A stretch of 64,000 nt of DNA, taken from positions 91,723,172 through 91,787,171 of the forward strand of contig OX375874.1 of the NCBI GenBank assembly GCA_947359465.1, in the 5' to 3' direction. The notes under the pieces were generated by a model that was not told the DNA's origin, did no database searches, and saw only the letters and a program-made list of their open reading frames with translations. This DNA is from Metellina segmentata. Taxonomy: Eukaryota > Arthropoda > Arachnida > Araneae > Tetragnathidae. Numbering within the stretch: the first letter of the stretch is position 1; every line of letters begins with the position of its first letter. Shown piece after piece: positions 12,380 through 25,000 of the stretch. The translations under genes were made by a program, and so were the position numbers.

Positions 12380-13440
12380 AAATATTCTGTTAATTTTGCT
12401 AGGTAGCATTAAAAACAAGCCAACTCAATGGAACTTGCAAATAATGAATAAAGTGAACAATACGTATTTAATATTCAAATATGTGAATGAACAAAACTTT
12501 TCACTGCCCACCAAAAAGAGAATTTAGTTGAGTAGCATTTATAAACAAGCAAACGCAACACGATTCACTTTTTAGCATAGCAAGCAAATAATATATACAT
12601 TATTAGGGATTACACCATAAAAAGCAATTAATATTTAAGGAGTTGAATTTGCCACACAGGTAAAACATAACATGCTATTGACTACAACCTAGGTTCAATC
12701 CCAAAGAGAAAGATGCCAGAAGTGTTGATTTTTTATGGTGCAAGGGCCACATTTGGCCTTGTTGCAATAGACGCATGATGTACAACATCAAGTAACACAT
12801 GCACAAAATGAAATTTTTACTGGCACAGAAGAGAGAAATACAATTACAGAGGAATCACACCTGTACTTCCTACAACTCACAGGTTGCTAGTGCAGTGGGC
12901 ATAATCATTGTGCCACAACCAAGGAAAGACCGAGGGACAACCTAACCATTTACCATATTAACTTAAAAAAGCTAACCCAAAGTTATTCACCATTTAACGA
13001 AGCAAATGAACAGTACAAAAAAGGGATATAAATGAATAAAATATGCAACTGACCGAGAATTTTCATCTGCCCGTCAAAAAGTCAATTCCGTTGGGTAGCA
13101 CTTAAAAACAAGCTAACTCAACTTTACTAACTATTTAACGAAGCAAATGAACAATACAACACATAAAGGAATAAAATACGTAAAATATGCAACTGACAGA
13201 GGATTTTTAGCCGCGCGCCAAAAAGTCAATTCCGTTGGGTAGCACTTAAAAACAAGCTAACTCAACGTTATTCACGATTTAGCACAGCAAGGGAACAATA
13301 CATTTCAAAACGGGATATAAAATGCAGGAAAAATAAGTAAATGAAGAGCCTTCATCTGTCCGTCCAAAAGTTTTTTTCCGTTGGATAGCATTTAAATACA
13401 AGCTAACTTAAAGGAACAAAACAATTTGCGAAACAAATGG
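12380..13440. repeat. ~130-bp diverged tandem array, interrupted by a SINE
   Basis: The word TTGGGTAGCACTTAAAAACA followed by AGCTAACTCAA recurs near 12405, 12530, 12970, 13095, 13235 and 13385, mostly 120 to 150 bp apart. Between occurrences are AGCAAATGAACAATAC-like and ATATGCAACTGAC-like words. The two best-matching units are at about 13070-13275. The gap from about 12690 to 12930 is a SINE-2 insertion. No coding function is seen. Confidence 0.7.
12725..12930 (-). mobile_element. tRNA-derived SINE-2, copy 2, inside the tandem array
   Basis: It matches the copy at 11665-11880: TTTTATGGTGCAAGGGCCA at its left edge, GAAGAGAGAAATACA in the body, and ACAGGTTGCTAGTGCAGTGG in the head region. 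It is flanked on both sides by units of the ~130-bp array, so it inserted after the array formed. Confidence 0.6.
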
Positions 13441-13974
13441 ATAAGAATGAAAATCTTCAATAAATTAAAATATTATTACTTACTAAAATTTGGCTTCTAA
13501 ATAGATAACATTTGGTCGGCACACAAAAGAAAGACCACTACTCAAAATTCCTTGTCCTTCCGCTTTCATCTTACAATCCAATGGCAAATGCTGATCTACA
13601 GCAGGACTGCTAGAATCCTACATTAAATTGGCGACAAGAATAGCGAAATCACCAAAGAAAGTTTGCTCATGCGCATTGCATTTTCGGCTCCTTCGAAATG
13701 TCTCTCGCTTGTCTGGAGTTCTTACTCCATTGAGGCGCTCGTATGATCATATGACCAAAATCAGTAGTCACGTGACTCTTTCTCTCTTCGCGCATATTGT
13801 TTGCACATTTATTCTTCCCTAGCAAGTAGCAAATGCATTGAATAATCAAGTTAAATTCGGTCTACAATGCTGCGTATATGGATGTAATTCCAAATTTATT
13901 AAAGGTGAAAACATTACATTTCAAAGGAGAGCGAAAAACGTTTCTTTCAAATTTGTTTTTTGCAATACTTTCAA
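13441..13974. other. Gene-free region with a moderately GC-rich patch
   Basis: The patch at about 13620-13810 contains CACGTGACT and an inverted version of the GGAGTAAGAACTCCA word seen near 3660. A similar CAGTCACGTGACTACTG word is at 16588. This suggests a dispersed repeat rather than a promoter. No exon is supportable. Confidence 0.35.
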
Positions 13975-14415
13975 CAGGGTGTCCTAAAACTTCCCGTACT
14001 CCAACTTTAAAAAAAATATTGCCCGTGTTTTTTTTAAATATTGAATTTTATCATCTGCTTATATTTTTATCGACGCTTTAATTTTTATCGTTTGATTTTT
14101 TTCGCACTCAAGTTGCGCGATAATAAAGTTCCACGTCATTTTGTTCTTCATTGCAAAATGAATTTATCACGCATTCAGAGAATTTCGCTGTTTGAGGTTT
14201 ATTCATCGACGCCATCTTAAGTTTGGCGATTTTGTTTGAAAAGTCGCCAAGGGGGACCGTACACTCAACGATAACCAAATGTAGGTTCATATTTTCCCCC
14301 TAAGTAATGTTAAAAGTGCTTTTAACCATTAGCATTAAAATAATTGTTTTAAAGTTTGTTGATTTTGTATAATAAATTCACGAATCTTCAGTACAGGAAC
14401 TTTTAGGACACCCTG
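13975..14415. mobile_element. 441-bp MITE with mariner-like ends
   Basis: The left end CAGGGTGTCCTAAAACTTCC and the right end GGAACTTTTAGGACACCCTG form inverted repeats of about 20 bp, extending with GTACT on both sides. The motif resembles mariner/Tc1 termini. No transposase is present, and a clean TA duplication is not visible on the left. Confidence 0.75.
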
Positions 14416-15644
14416 TAGTATGATAAAAATGGATATCCTAACTTTGGAATTAATAAATACAACCTACGTACATTTCCCGTTCTATGAAAAGATTTCATAC
14501 ATTTGCAATCAGTATGTATCTAAAATAATGTTTGTAACAAAATAACGGGTGGAATGGTGTTTCTAATTGTAAATTGAAATTTGTACTGTCTTAAAATCTT
14601 AAAAATAGTTAACCGAAATGTAGAAACTTGTGCGAAATCATTCTCTGTCTTGGCGATTGTGTTTTGGCAACTAAGAGTACTATATTCTTTCGTGTCTCAC
14701 GATAAAAATGTTATGAGTTTGGTAACATCAATTTAAGTACATCATATAAATTATTTTTCTTGCTGAGAAAAATTGTTTTGTATCCACCCATCTGTGCAAA
14801 GTGTAATTACATAAGAATAATATTTAAAAGATAACGTTTGAAACTTTTAATTATTTTTTAAATAAAATCAATTTGTTAAAAATAGGTTGAAGCTTTTTCT
14901 AATCAGTATTATAATTGTGAATTTGTATTTATGATTTTTTAGAACTATAAGTAAAATAATTTATATTTACTTGTAATAAGAACTTGTAAAGATGTGCACC
15001 TGCTGAAAATTCAGTTCTTATGTATTTAAAATTTTTATTTTATTCCATTTATTAGTTTTCCCAAAGATGAAGAAAGAAGAAAATCGTTTTAATTAATTAA
15101 TCGAAGAATTTTGTTTCTGTCTTTTAATTCATTTAAAATGTGATGAATGTGACAATAAATTTCATTCGTTTACTGTTTCTTATTTATCTTTTGTATTTAT
15201 TAAATATTGACTTCACATACAATAAGTAATAAAAATTCAATATCAAAATATTTACCAAACTTTTATACGTGCTTACAAGCATAAAAATTGTCAAGAGTTA
15301 TTTACATCATCACTTTGATCAATTCAAAATTCATATATAGACTCACAGTTGCAACTTAATTAGTTTTTGAACCAGAAATCTAAAATTACAAAACAGCTAA
15401 CATAAAGGGAATGGTTTAAAATAGTTTCCTTCAACCTTAAAGATTATATGTATAAGTTTTCTTGATAATATTTTTATGTGTAACTCCTTGAATAAATTTG
15501 TGTTTATGGAAACGGAAGCAATTAAGAATCCATACTATCAATGAAAACTTTAGTTGTAACCCAAACGTCATTTGAATAGGGAATCTTCTAATCTGTTTTC
15601 AGTATTTTTATTTTATGTATCAGTAAAATATTTATTCATGCAGC
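14416..15644. other. AT-rich gene-free region
   Basis: Over 1.2 kb of AT-rich sequence with no coding exon, RNA gene or repeat that I could identify. Confidence 0.4.
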
Positions 15645-16498
15645 ATGCAGTCATTTCCAAACATGGGCATTTATTTTTCAATTTATTCCAACTCATGCTA
15701 ACCTTATTACATTAAAAGAAGTTTAAATTATTTTCTGAAATGAAATCTTTGAGATAATTTCTTCACACCTAATACAGTTTTTGAAGAAATATATATAAAA
15801 TATTGTATTAATTAAATAATGTCGGGTTTAGAACAACTATCTCATACCAAATTTTAATCTGAACTCCTAACCTGAGAGCAATCTATTGACTACACTTTAA
15901 TTATCTCAAGTGTACTGTTTTGTTTGTATATGTTCTGGTTAACCTTAATTCCAATGATAACTTCAGTTAATTATAAAAAAGATCAAATAACTAACAACAT
16001 TAAAAAGTAATATTAATTCAAAAAATATTCAGCAGTGTAATAGTAAATATTCATCTGCATTGCCCAACAATGGTAAAATGTAACTCAAATTCAAGGAGAA
16101 TTCAGTATTATGCATATTCAATACTATGCACATTAATTGAAGTTATTTCCAAACATGGGTATTTATTTTTCAATTAATTCCAACTCATGCTAACCTCAAT
16201 AAATTTTTCCAAAAGTTTGAAATATTTTCTGAAGTAAATTCAGATAATTTCTCCACACCTAATATAGTTGAAGAACTATATGTAAAATATGGAATTAATC
16301 TATTGACTACAATTTATTTATCTTAAGTGTACTGGTTAACCTTAATCCCAATGAGAACTTAATTCTATAATAAAACTAAAAACATTTAAAAGTGATAAAA
16401 ATATTCAGAAGTGAAAAAGTAAATATTCATTTGCATTGCCCAAAAATGTTAAAATGTAACTCAAATTCCAGAAATACTCAGTATTATGCTCAGCTAAT
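15645..16498. repeat. Local tandem duplication (~490 + ~360 bp)
   Basis: The unit from about 15650 (CATTTCCAAACATGGGCATT) recurs from about 16145 (TATTTCCAAACATGGGTATT). The same landmarks follow in the same order: CCAACTCATGCTAACCT, CACACCTAATA, GGTTAACCTTAAT, AATATTCATCTGCATTGCCC and AAAATGTAACTCAAATTC. The second unit has lost about 130 bp in total. It is noncoding. Confidence 0.75.
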
Positions 16499-16833
16499 CG
16501 CTAACTTTTTAATAAGAAAATGTCGCTAAGAGAGGCGATAAAAGGCCAAATCAAGCAATGAAGCTGAATTTTCGGGGAGCAGTCACGTGACTACTGACAG
16601 CATGTTGAGGACGCTTTGCGAAGATCTTCTCAATAGCGATGCTCAGTCTACTAAAATTAGAAGTCTATGGTCACGGGGGCCGCATTTCGCTCCCATTTGA
16701 TGGATTATCTATGTCCTTTCATTAGGACTCGTTAATTCAACTACGTACCCAATGCATCTTCACAATAAACCAATTAGATTTAGTAACAGCTTAGAATCAC
16801 AATCACTGTTTGTAACCACAGATGTGCTACTGT

Positions 16834-16985
16834 GATTGGTCAGCTAAAACTTACAAATGGGCATGCCCAAGTTCTGACCAATAGCCTTCCCTCCTGTTGC
16901 GTTTGGAAACTGCTCTCACATCTGGATTTCGTCATTTCCTCCTCCTGACTAGCTCTAGCTCTCTTTATACGCGGGCAATTTGTAT
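16834..16985 (+). promoter_or_regulatory. Predicted promoter of TatD gene A
   Basis: An inverted CCAAT box (GATTGGT at 16834) and a direct one (CCAAT at 16878) are followed about 85 bp later by a TATA-like CTTTATAC at 16963. The same elements with the same spacing are at 40037, 40081 and about 40167 upstream of gene B. Conservation between the copies supports function. The transcription start is not proven. Confidence 0.5.
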
Positions 16986-17096
16986 TAGTAGCTACTACCG
17001 TCATAGTCGATATTAGCGTGTTTAAAGCTTTTTGAAGTTGAATTTATTCAATCTGGATTAGTTACAAATTTTTGTGAATTTGTCTGAAGAACTGAA
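16986..17096 (+). other. Probable noncoding first exon of TatD gene A
   Basis: Downstream of the TATA-like word the sequence is conserved with copy B up to a good donor, GAACTGAA|GTATGTAAAC, with the junction after 17096. The equivalent donor in copy B follows 40299. It would splice to the acceptor before 19091, where the start codon lies. The exon's left edge is a guess. Confidence 0.4.
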
Positions 17097-17884
17097 GTAT
17101 GTAAACATATTTTTATCATATTTCAATCGTGTTTTGATCACGTATTACATTTTTGACGTTTTCTTCAATTGCATGATTGTGTAAACGATTTTGTGTCATT
17201 CTCTTTTGATTTGTATACAAAAGTATGTGAATAATATTTTTATGAGTTCAAGGATCTAAATTACTTATAAAATATATAAATGTTGTAAGCCTGCAATATA
17301 CATTAAGCCTTGTTATTATTTAACGCAATTGTACATTAAGCCTTTTTTTTCCAACGCAATTGTACATTAAGCCTTATTATTATGCATTAAGCCTTGCTAG
17401 TGTAAGCATGATCTAACTTGCATTCCTCTGACTTGTGATCCATCACAGCATTAACTTGAGAATTTAACTTTGTGATTCAGTTTTAAGGTTACCACCAATG
17501 ATTAAATGAAACAATAGAATGTGAAAAACATTCAATTTGCTAAGCATCATCAAGAATGTTTACTCTTAAGTATATCAAACATGTCATACTGTACATGTAG
17601 TTCTGTCAAAATTGTGGTCGTGCAGCAAATGCTCCTGGTTTTGAAAGTTTTCAAAATTTCTCAAACTAAGGTAGACCACATCATGACATGGATATGGTTT
17701 TCCCCTGCACCTTGAGTTAGCAGAAAATGTTCTGAAAAACGAGAGTATCCTTCAGGTTTTTTAAATGAAATATTTGAATGAAATTGAGAACACTATATAT
17801 ATTTGTATATATATATTTATACATATATGTATATATATATTTTTCTATTGTAAAATTATTAAGATAAATAATTCTTGCTTCAAG

Positions 17885-18120
17885 CAGAGGGGCAGCAGTA
17901 ACCCGGTTGGAAGAGTAACTAGTTAGCAGTAGAAAAGTTGCCAGTTCGACTCCAAACAAAAACCGTTGTATACAAAGGGGGTTGGTGGTGCATGTTAAAT
18001 CAGTCGTCTCATATGTCCTCACATTGCTGTGGAAGTTTGGAGAATGGAGTCTGAGCTCAGTTGTTGCCTCGTCATCTGACCATGGTTCAAAGTTACCTGT
18101 GGTTATTTTTTATTCTAATA
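17885..18120 (+). mobile_element. SINE-1 in intron 1 of TatD gene A
   Basis: It begins GGGGCAGCAGTAACCCGGTT and has B-box-like CCAGTTCGACTCC and the family body TTTGGAGAATGGAGTCTGAG. The same insertion is at 41645 in block B, so it predates the duplication. Confidence 0.7.
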
Positions 18121-19099
18121 GTATTGTGTGCAGTTATACTTCTTGAAACTTGGTTTAACAGTCAATCCACAACTATATGGAAAATTACAGCACAAAAAGC
18201 ACAAGCCTAAAAAAAAAAGACTAGACCATTTCAAAATTTAAATATAAGTCTAGAGTGTAAGTTCATGAAACAATATGTACATAGTATATAAAGGTGAAAA
18301 TTAAAAAATTTTCACAGTGTCCACTGAACTTGTTTCATTCAGTGGCCATTTTTGAGCATTCACATGTTTTGTAGAATACACATGCACATGTTTTGTATAT
18401 ATAAATATATGTATCAAAAATACATTTTCTCACCCCACGAAATACCAGCACAGCAGAAATAACCCAGGTCATGTGCACACGCAAGTACTAATCTTCAGCC
18501 TTCTTTTCTTACCCTAGATTGCTTTGCGTTTTCCCACTCTTAGCATTTGTGTTTTCATCCCTAAATCCCAAATACTATTTCCCCTGTTTATGTTCTCATG
18601 CTTTTTTTTCTTTGTTTTTTTAAAATTTGTTTGCAGTCCTCAGAAAAAAACCCTTAAATTGTAGGTTCCACCATATAAACTAATGTTTTTAAGAAAATGT
18701 ATTGCTTAGCAAAATTTTTCAGTCTCCACTTTCAAACAATGTGGTGAGTGTTAATTTTCACCTTTTTAACAGTATGTACTATTCTGTACTTAATGTAAAA
18801 GCATTCTTTCATATGGAACAGATGGAGTGGGTTGTTTAAGGTTTTTTGGTATTCGTCTATTCGATTAACCATCATGGTCCCTACCCTAACGGTTGATTGA
18901 TGTCTCACTGTAAATGCAAAATATATTTTTGCTTGTTAGTATTAAGCCTCAACTTTTCTTATGTTAAAAATGTTATAGATATTTTTCTTAGAGGTTGGTA
19001 TATGTGTGGTATCCTAATTGTTTGATAGTAAAATTTCTTAGGTCTTATTATTTTTATTTAATAAGTGTTTCAATTTTTTTGCATTTAAAGGGACTTGAT

Positions 19100-22000
19100 A
19101 TGGCAGAAGGGGATTTAAACAGGAACTTGTATCATAGCAGTAAGATGTGCCAAGCAGCAAGTACCACTGTTGCAATGTCCAATCTTAGCTTATCTACAGC
19201 AGATGAGTACAGTCTGCCATTAACCGCATTCCAGCAAATCCAAACTCCAGGAACTAAATTGCAACAAATTAACAGTTTCACCTACTCTGAAGATTATGCT
19301 TTACCCATCTCTTTAACCTATCATTCTCAGAGTACAACACTCTGTTCTTATGAAAGTGACTTTCAAGGTTCCAACACTGATGTTTCTGAATATGCTTTGC
19401 CCCTAAATGATCCTGCATTCAAATCAACATCATTATTATCTTTGGATAGCAGTACAAGCAGTGGTAAGTTTGTTATTTCTTATATCAATTTTCATGTTAA
19501 ATCTTTGTTGCGTTTTAGTTTTGAAGTATTAAGTTGCCTATCACCTTAAAAACACACATGTGAAATTGAATTATTTTTTCCAAAGGCCTTGATATAAGTT
19601 GTATGTGGCGTAAAGATAATGTAGACTTTGACGAATCCTATGTGTATTTCTCTCTTCCATCAGTAATACTTTCCTTGTTTGTGTATGTCCATTACTTTAT
19701 ATTGCCTGTAAGATATGTCTTATTCAGTTTGGTTAGGTCTGGATACCAATTAAAGACTTCGAATCTAACATCACATGGACATTTAATAGTTTCATATTTA
19801 CAATTATTGAGTACATTTAGTTCAGATAGTGAAAGAGTTCAGTCAGCATCTGCAGCAGCCATCTCTGCTCAGAAAATACGTTAGCTCTCAATAGCGTCTA
19901 GGGGGAAAAGGTGTCTCCTTACTGACAGCGTTCTGAGAGGAGACCTTATCCATGGTGTTCTGAGAGGGTGCGGCTGGCACGGTAACTACATTAATGGTCC
20001 TCATGGTCCAAAATTATGAGTTGTGCTTGAATCTCTCCCTTTTAAAATTGTCATCAATAGCCCGTTGTGTTGCTCTAGTTACAACGTTAAAAATTTTTTA
20101 TAATTGCACTCTTGTTTTTAAAACATCAATGTAGTGATGGTTATTTTCAATGATGGCGCTAACATCAATATTTTAAATTCCACATGATTTTCTATTAAGC
20201 TTACAATTTTTCGTTATATTTAGTATTAAAAAATTTAATTTTTTTCCATGAAACATAAATTTTTGTCAGAGAAACCGAAATTTGCCTGGAATTTGTTGTG
20301 CTCTGATTTAAAGAAAATACTCAACAGAGTTAATGTGCCTTTATTTTTATTTTATCTTCAATCAAAATTGAGTGTATTAATAGTGTCAATAATAATGAGT
20401 TTAAAAGTTTTCATTTCAACTACACAAAAGCCTATAAATTAGTCTTTAAAATGAAGCGTAAAAATACAAAATTTTGTTTTCCCTTTTATCGATTAGTGCT
20501 AGAAATCTAGGATGTTTTAAAATCAATCTGAATTATATATTTAATTTATTTAACCCATTTGTCATTTAAGTTATGCCTTTTGTAATTGTTTTGATGCAAC
20601 AATAGCTGCTATCTATTGAAGTGGATGACTTGATCATATTTTGATTTTTGTTTGAATCAGATACCTCCAATCAGCCATCTGATGAAGGATATGTTACAAA
20701 AGAAAAATTAGAAAAGGAAACCCCAATAAAGTAATTTAGTTTCTGTATTTTGTAGTTTTATTATCTATTTTTTTTCATAGTTTACTCGTTTCTTATTGGC
20801 TATTATGTTAAAATTATAAACATTATGTATATTGTATCATTTTAATAATGCTTTTTATAATTTTGTAAACAGTAGGAAATTTAAAGTGTTTCATGCAACC
20901 ATGTATTAACTTGTTTTGGGCGTATGGTTGTAATTACATTTCCTGTTTTACAGATCGCTCATCCAAAAAAACAGGATCCGGGCAAGTGGTACTTGTTTGA
21001 GCTGTGAGGAAGAAGAGCAATTCCATCGCTCGCAGAAATTGAAGCCTGGTAAATCACCACTACCTAGCTATCAAACTGAAAAAATTATCACCATGAAGTC
21101 CAATCACAGCTTTATTGATTCCCACTGTCACCTGGACTTCCTGTTTGACAGGGAGAAGTACCAAGGGACTTATTCCTCCTACCAGAAGAAACATAGATCT
21201 TCTTTCCCTGCATCATACGAGGGATGTGTTGCAGTTTTTTGCAACCCTTTCACTTTTGCCAAGGTAAGTACATTGTTTACATTTTGGTGTTGAGTGTTTG
21301 TGCACCAGGTCATAATGTTAATTTTTTCAAGATTAAATTAACCTCTTTATAATAAAGTTGTTTCTTGACACAAAATGAGAGCTTTAAAAGTGCTCAAAGA
21401 CTTCAATTGTAATCAGTTAATTATTAATTGTTGTAAATCAATTGCCTGAAATCCTTTATCAGTCATAACATCTGATTATTGTGCAGTAAAGATATTTTTT
21501 CTATTCTTGTAAAAGACATGGGTAAAAATCTTCCGCATTTCGGCGGATATCCGCTTTTTTTTTTCTTCTGAAAAGTTTCACTTTTTCTAAAATATTTTCT
21601 TTAGAATTAAATAATTACATTCAAAAATTTAATGTTAAAAAAAAAAATAAGGATAGTGAACATTCAAACTATAAAGTGTTTGAAAAGATGCAAAAGAAAA
21701 GTTGAATAAAGTGCTTTTGAATTATAAAAATACATACTTGTCAAATACATATTCTGTACCAATGGTGCAGCCACGATAAGGGGAACATGGGTTAAAGCCC
21801 CACCCCCTTCCAAAGACAAATTTAATTGTTTATAGTGGACTTTATAAAGCTAAATAATAGGCAAAAATACATGCTTATAATAAACACATATTCTGTACTA
21901 GTGGTGCAGCCGTGGAAGGTTATGGGTTAACATCCTTACTTCCAAATACAAATGTTATTGTTTTTAGTGGACTTTAATAGGGTTTTATCAGACTAAATTT

Positions 22001-25000
22001 GCCTATCCCCCCCCCCTTCAAAAAAAATTTCTGTCTGAACCATTGTTCTTTACCCTTATTAGTACACAAATGTACTATTCTTATTCAGCTATTTTTGTAG
22101 TAAACAATATAATGCGTATATTTTCCTCTTTTCTACATTTTGACTGTTTTCACCCCTGAAAAGAGGTGTTCTTAGCGTTGTGTCTTCAGGTTAAAATATT
22201 ACAAATATGGGTGATAATCACTCGGGTATTGTATATGTTCTAAATGACTGTTTCTGATGTTATACAGGAACCCTTTGTTTCATTAAACTTTGATATATAT
22301 TGCGTATTCTGCATGTTCAAGTAAAGAATATCTTAATCTGTTTTTGAATTGGGAAGTAAAAGGTAATCGATTAAAACATTTTCTTCAACTCAGTTGACAT
22401 GAAAAGATTTAATCATTTTTTCTTGATATGGAAGAAGGGGAGAAAACAATTTTTATATATTCTACAATATTTTGCATTATTTTAGGTATGTCATAGAGTC
22501 TGTTATTAATTCATCGTTGCACATATTTTGAATTAAAACAAATTGGAATTACAAATTAATGCTTTATTGGAATTGTTTTTATCATTCAAGTTTTTATCTG
22601 CAAATAATATATTGCCTTTTTTCTTTTACCTCAAGGAGGTTTTGTATTTTGAAATTATAGGAATGAAATGAATATTGCATATTTTTCTGAAATTTATTTG
22701 TGCACTTACAGAAACACATGTGGGGAAAGTTCTTGGCAGAAAAGAATGTGTGGGCCGCTTTTGGGTGTCACCCCCATAACTCAAAGGACTTCTCTTTCCA
22801 ACATGAGAAGGACCTTTTGGCTGCCCTTGACCATCCTAAAGTGAGAGCCTTGGGAGAAATAGGTCTTGATTATTCCACGAGGTAAATATTACTCTTCTTT
22901 GCCTTTGACTATTTAAATAATTTTTATTGCTTTTGTTTGTTAAAATAACTTCTTTGTGTGAATGTTTCAGTTATTTTATTCCTACCATATTGTAAATTCA
23001 ATTCCTTATCCATTCTGTTAATCAAGTTTATCCAATAACCTAATCTCTTTTAAGAACTGATTTTACTTTGCAACTGAAATCTGATTACTCTTAATTTTTT
23101 TGCACTTATTTAAGAAAATTATTTGTATTGTTGAAGAGTTATATACTTCTTGCAGGAATAACTGTCAAATAACAGTTCAACACAATGTGTTTCGAAGGCA
23201 GCTGAGGATAGCCCTATCAAGGGAACTACCTCTTGTTATCCATTGTCGAGAGGCGCATGAGGATGCAATGGATATCATGAAGGAAGTAAGTGCTATTTTC
23301 ATACATTACAAATCCCTGAATTAAGAATTGTTTCTTGATTAAAAAAAAAAGATATATTTCAATCATATTGTAAATGATTTATTTTTTAATTTTAATTACT
23401 GAGGTGGGATCAGTGTTGATGCAGAAAAGAATAAATTGTTTTCGTTTAGTCAGCATTACCTTGAGTTGGTAATTTTAGAAATCTTTTTTTAAACATTTTT
23501 ATCCCTAAGTGATGGTTAGTTTCAATTAAAATTGAGAATAATGGTTAAATTAACTTATAATTAAGTGTGATGGTTAAATACAATTATAATTTAGAGTTAT
23601 TGTTAGTTCAATTTGTAGATTAGAGTGATGGTTAGATACAATTCTCGCCTTCTTCCCCCATAGGATTTAAAACTTTGTTTATCTTTTGTTTAGATACTTA
23701 AAACATTCTTTCTGGAATATATTTTTCTTCGACATTGGTGTTAATACACTTCTTAGAAGAGCAAAAATTTACCAAAAAAGTGTCCCACATTTTAAATGAA
23801 ATGAAAGGAACATTTTTAAAAAGATTTTAAACTTATGATTTGCTGCATCCCTTTAAGTTTTGTGGAGTGTGAAATCTAACACTTTTCGAAATGAATAGTT
23901 GAATTCAATATTGAATACCAGTAACTCGTAATGGAGGTAGAATTTTTATGATTTTGCATAGTTTGAGCAAGACTCTTATTTGAATACACAGAGATATGTT
24001 TAATAAACATGATTTAAATACCTCTGTCAGATCAGTTCATGCTATTTTAAGTAATTATGTAAAATAGACTCAACTCTGACCTTTTTTTGTAAAGTTTAAG
24101 CATAGTTTTGTTATTTTTGAGTTCCTTTGACACATTTTGTTATTTTCAATCAAATATGGCTGGTGCCAAATTTTTCTTCGAACAAATTCTTTGCTATAAG
24201 ACACTAGGATGTAGTTTAACATCGTGGTATCATTGTAAATTGATCCTCAGATACATTCTTTCAACTCTCTTGAAAAGTACGCTTATGTAAGTTTGGACTA
24301 CATATCTTAATTTATATTTCTTTATTGTTCCCTTTGGCTAAAGGTTTGTCCAGATATGTTTAAATGTGGTAAATATGGGCAAAATAAACTATTTTAACCC
24401 TTAGGCATTTTGGTGGCAGATGCCTTAATGCTTATTTAAGGGATAATGGGCACTTAATATGCTGAATTGTCATTTTCAGAAATTGTAGGAACCCTGTATG
24501 CACACCTGATCTTGTGTTCATAGAAAACAATATTTCTACTAGTAGTACGATTTGTAAATTTTACAAATTATGCAATTCATTTTTTGGTATTTTCTGGGTC
24601 TAATATGTTTTTAAATGATTTTGGATGTATTTTTTAGATTCTCCCATTGGATTACAAAATCCATCTACATTGTTTTACCAATGTATGGGAGTGTGCCAAG
24701 AAATGGCTGGACACCTTCCCAAATTTATACATTGGCATCACAAACCTTGTCACTTTTGGTTCAGCCGATAGCGTCCACAAAGTTGCGAGGAACATCCCAC
24801 TCGATCGGCTTCTACTAGAAACTGATGCCCCTTACTTTGTACCCAAAGCAGTAAGTTCTATTGTCTTTAAATTTAAAAGTTGTTGTTTTGTGTCAAGAAT
24901 ATGGTTTTTAAATAATGAATAATAATTTTAAGGTTTGAATTTTAACTAACTTTATCTAATGCTTGGGGGCAAAATATTCAAAAATTGTTTTAATGATTCG

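Noticed and set aside
13560..13850. Promoter or first exon of a leftward gene.
   Set aside because: The patch shares words in inverted orientation with 3650 and 16588, which points to a dispersed repeat, and no downstream exon was found.
18995..19099. Upstream in-frame ATG that would extend copy A by 35 residues (MVYVWYPN...).
   Set aside because: It lies before a good acceptor (TTGCATTTAAAG), is hydrophobic intron-like sequence, and is not kept in frame in copy B.
24108..24290. Possible extra exon (MAGAKFFFEQ...) between exons 5 and 6.
   Set aside because: The exon 5 to exon 6 join is already in phase and continuous with the TatD fold, and the copy B counterpart diverges and hits other stops.
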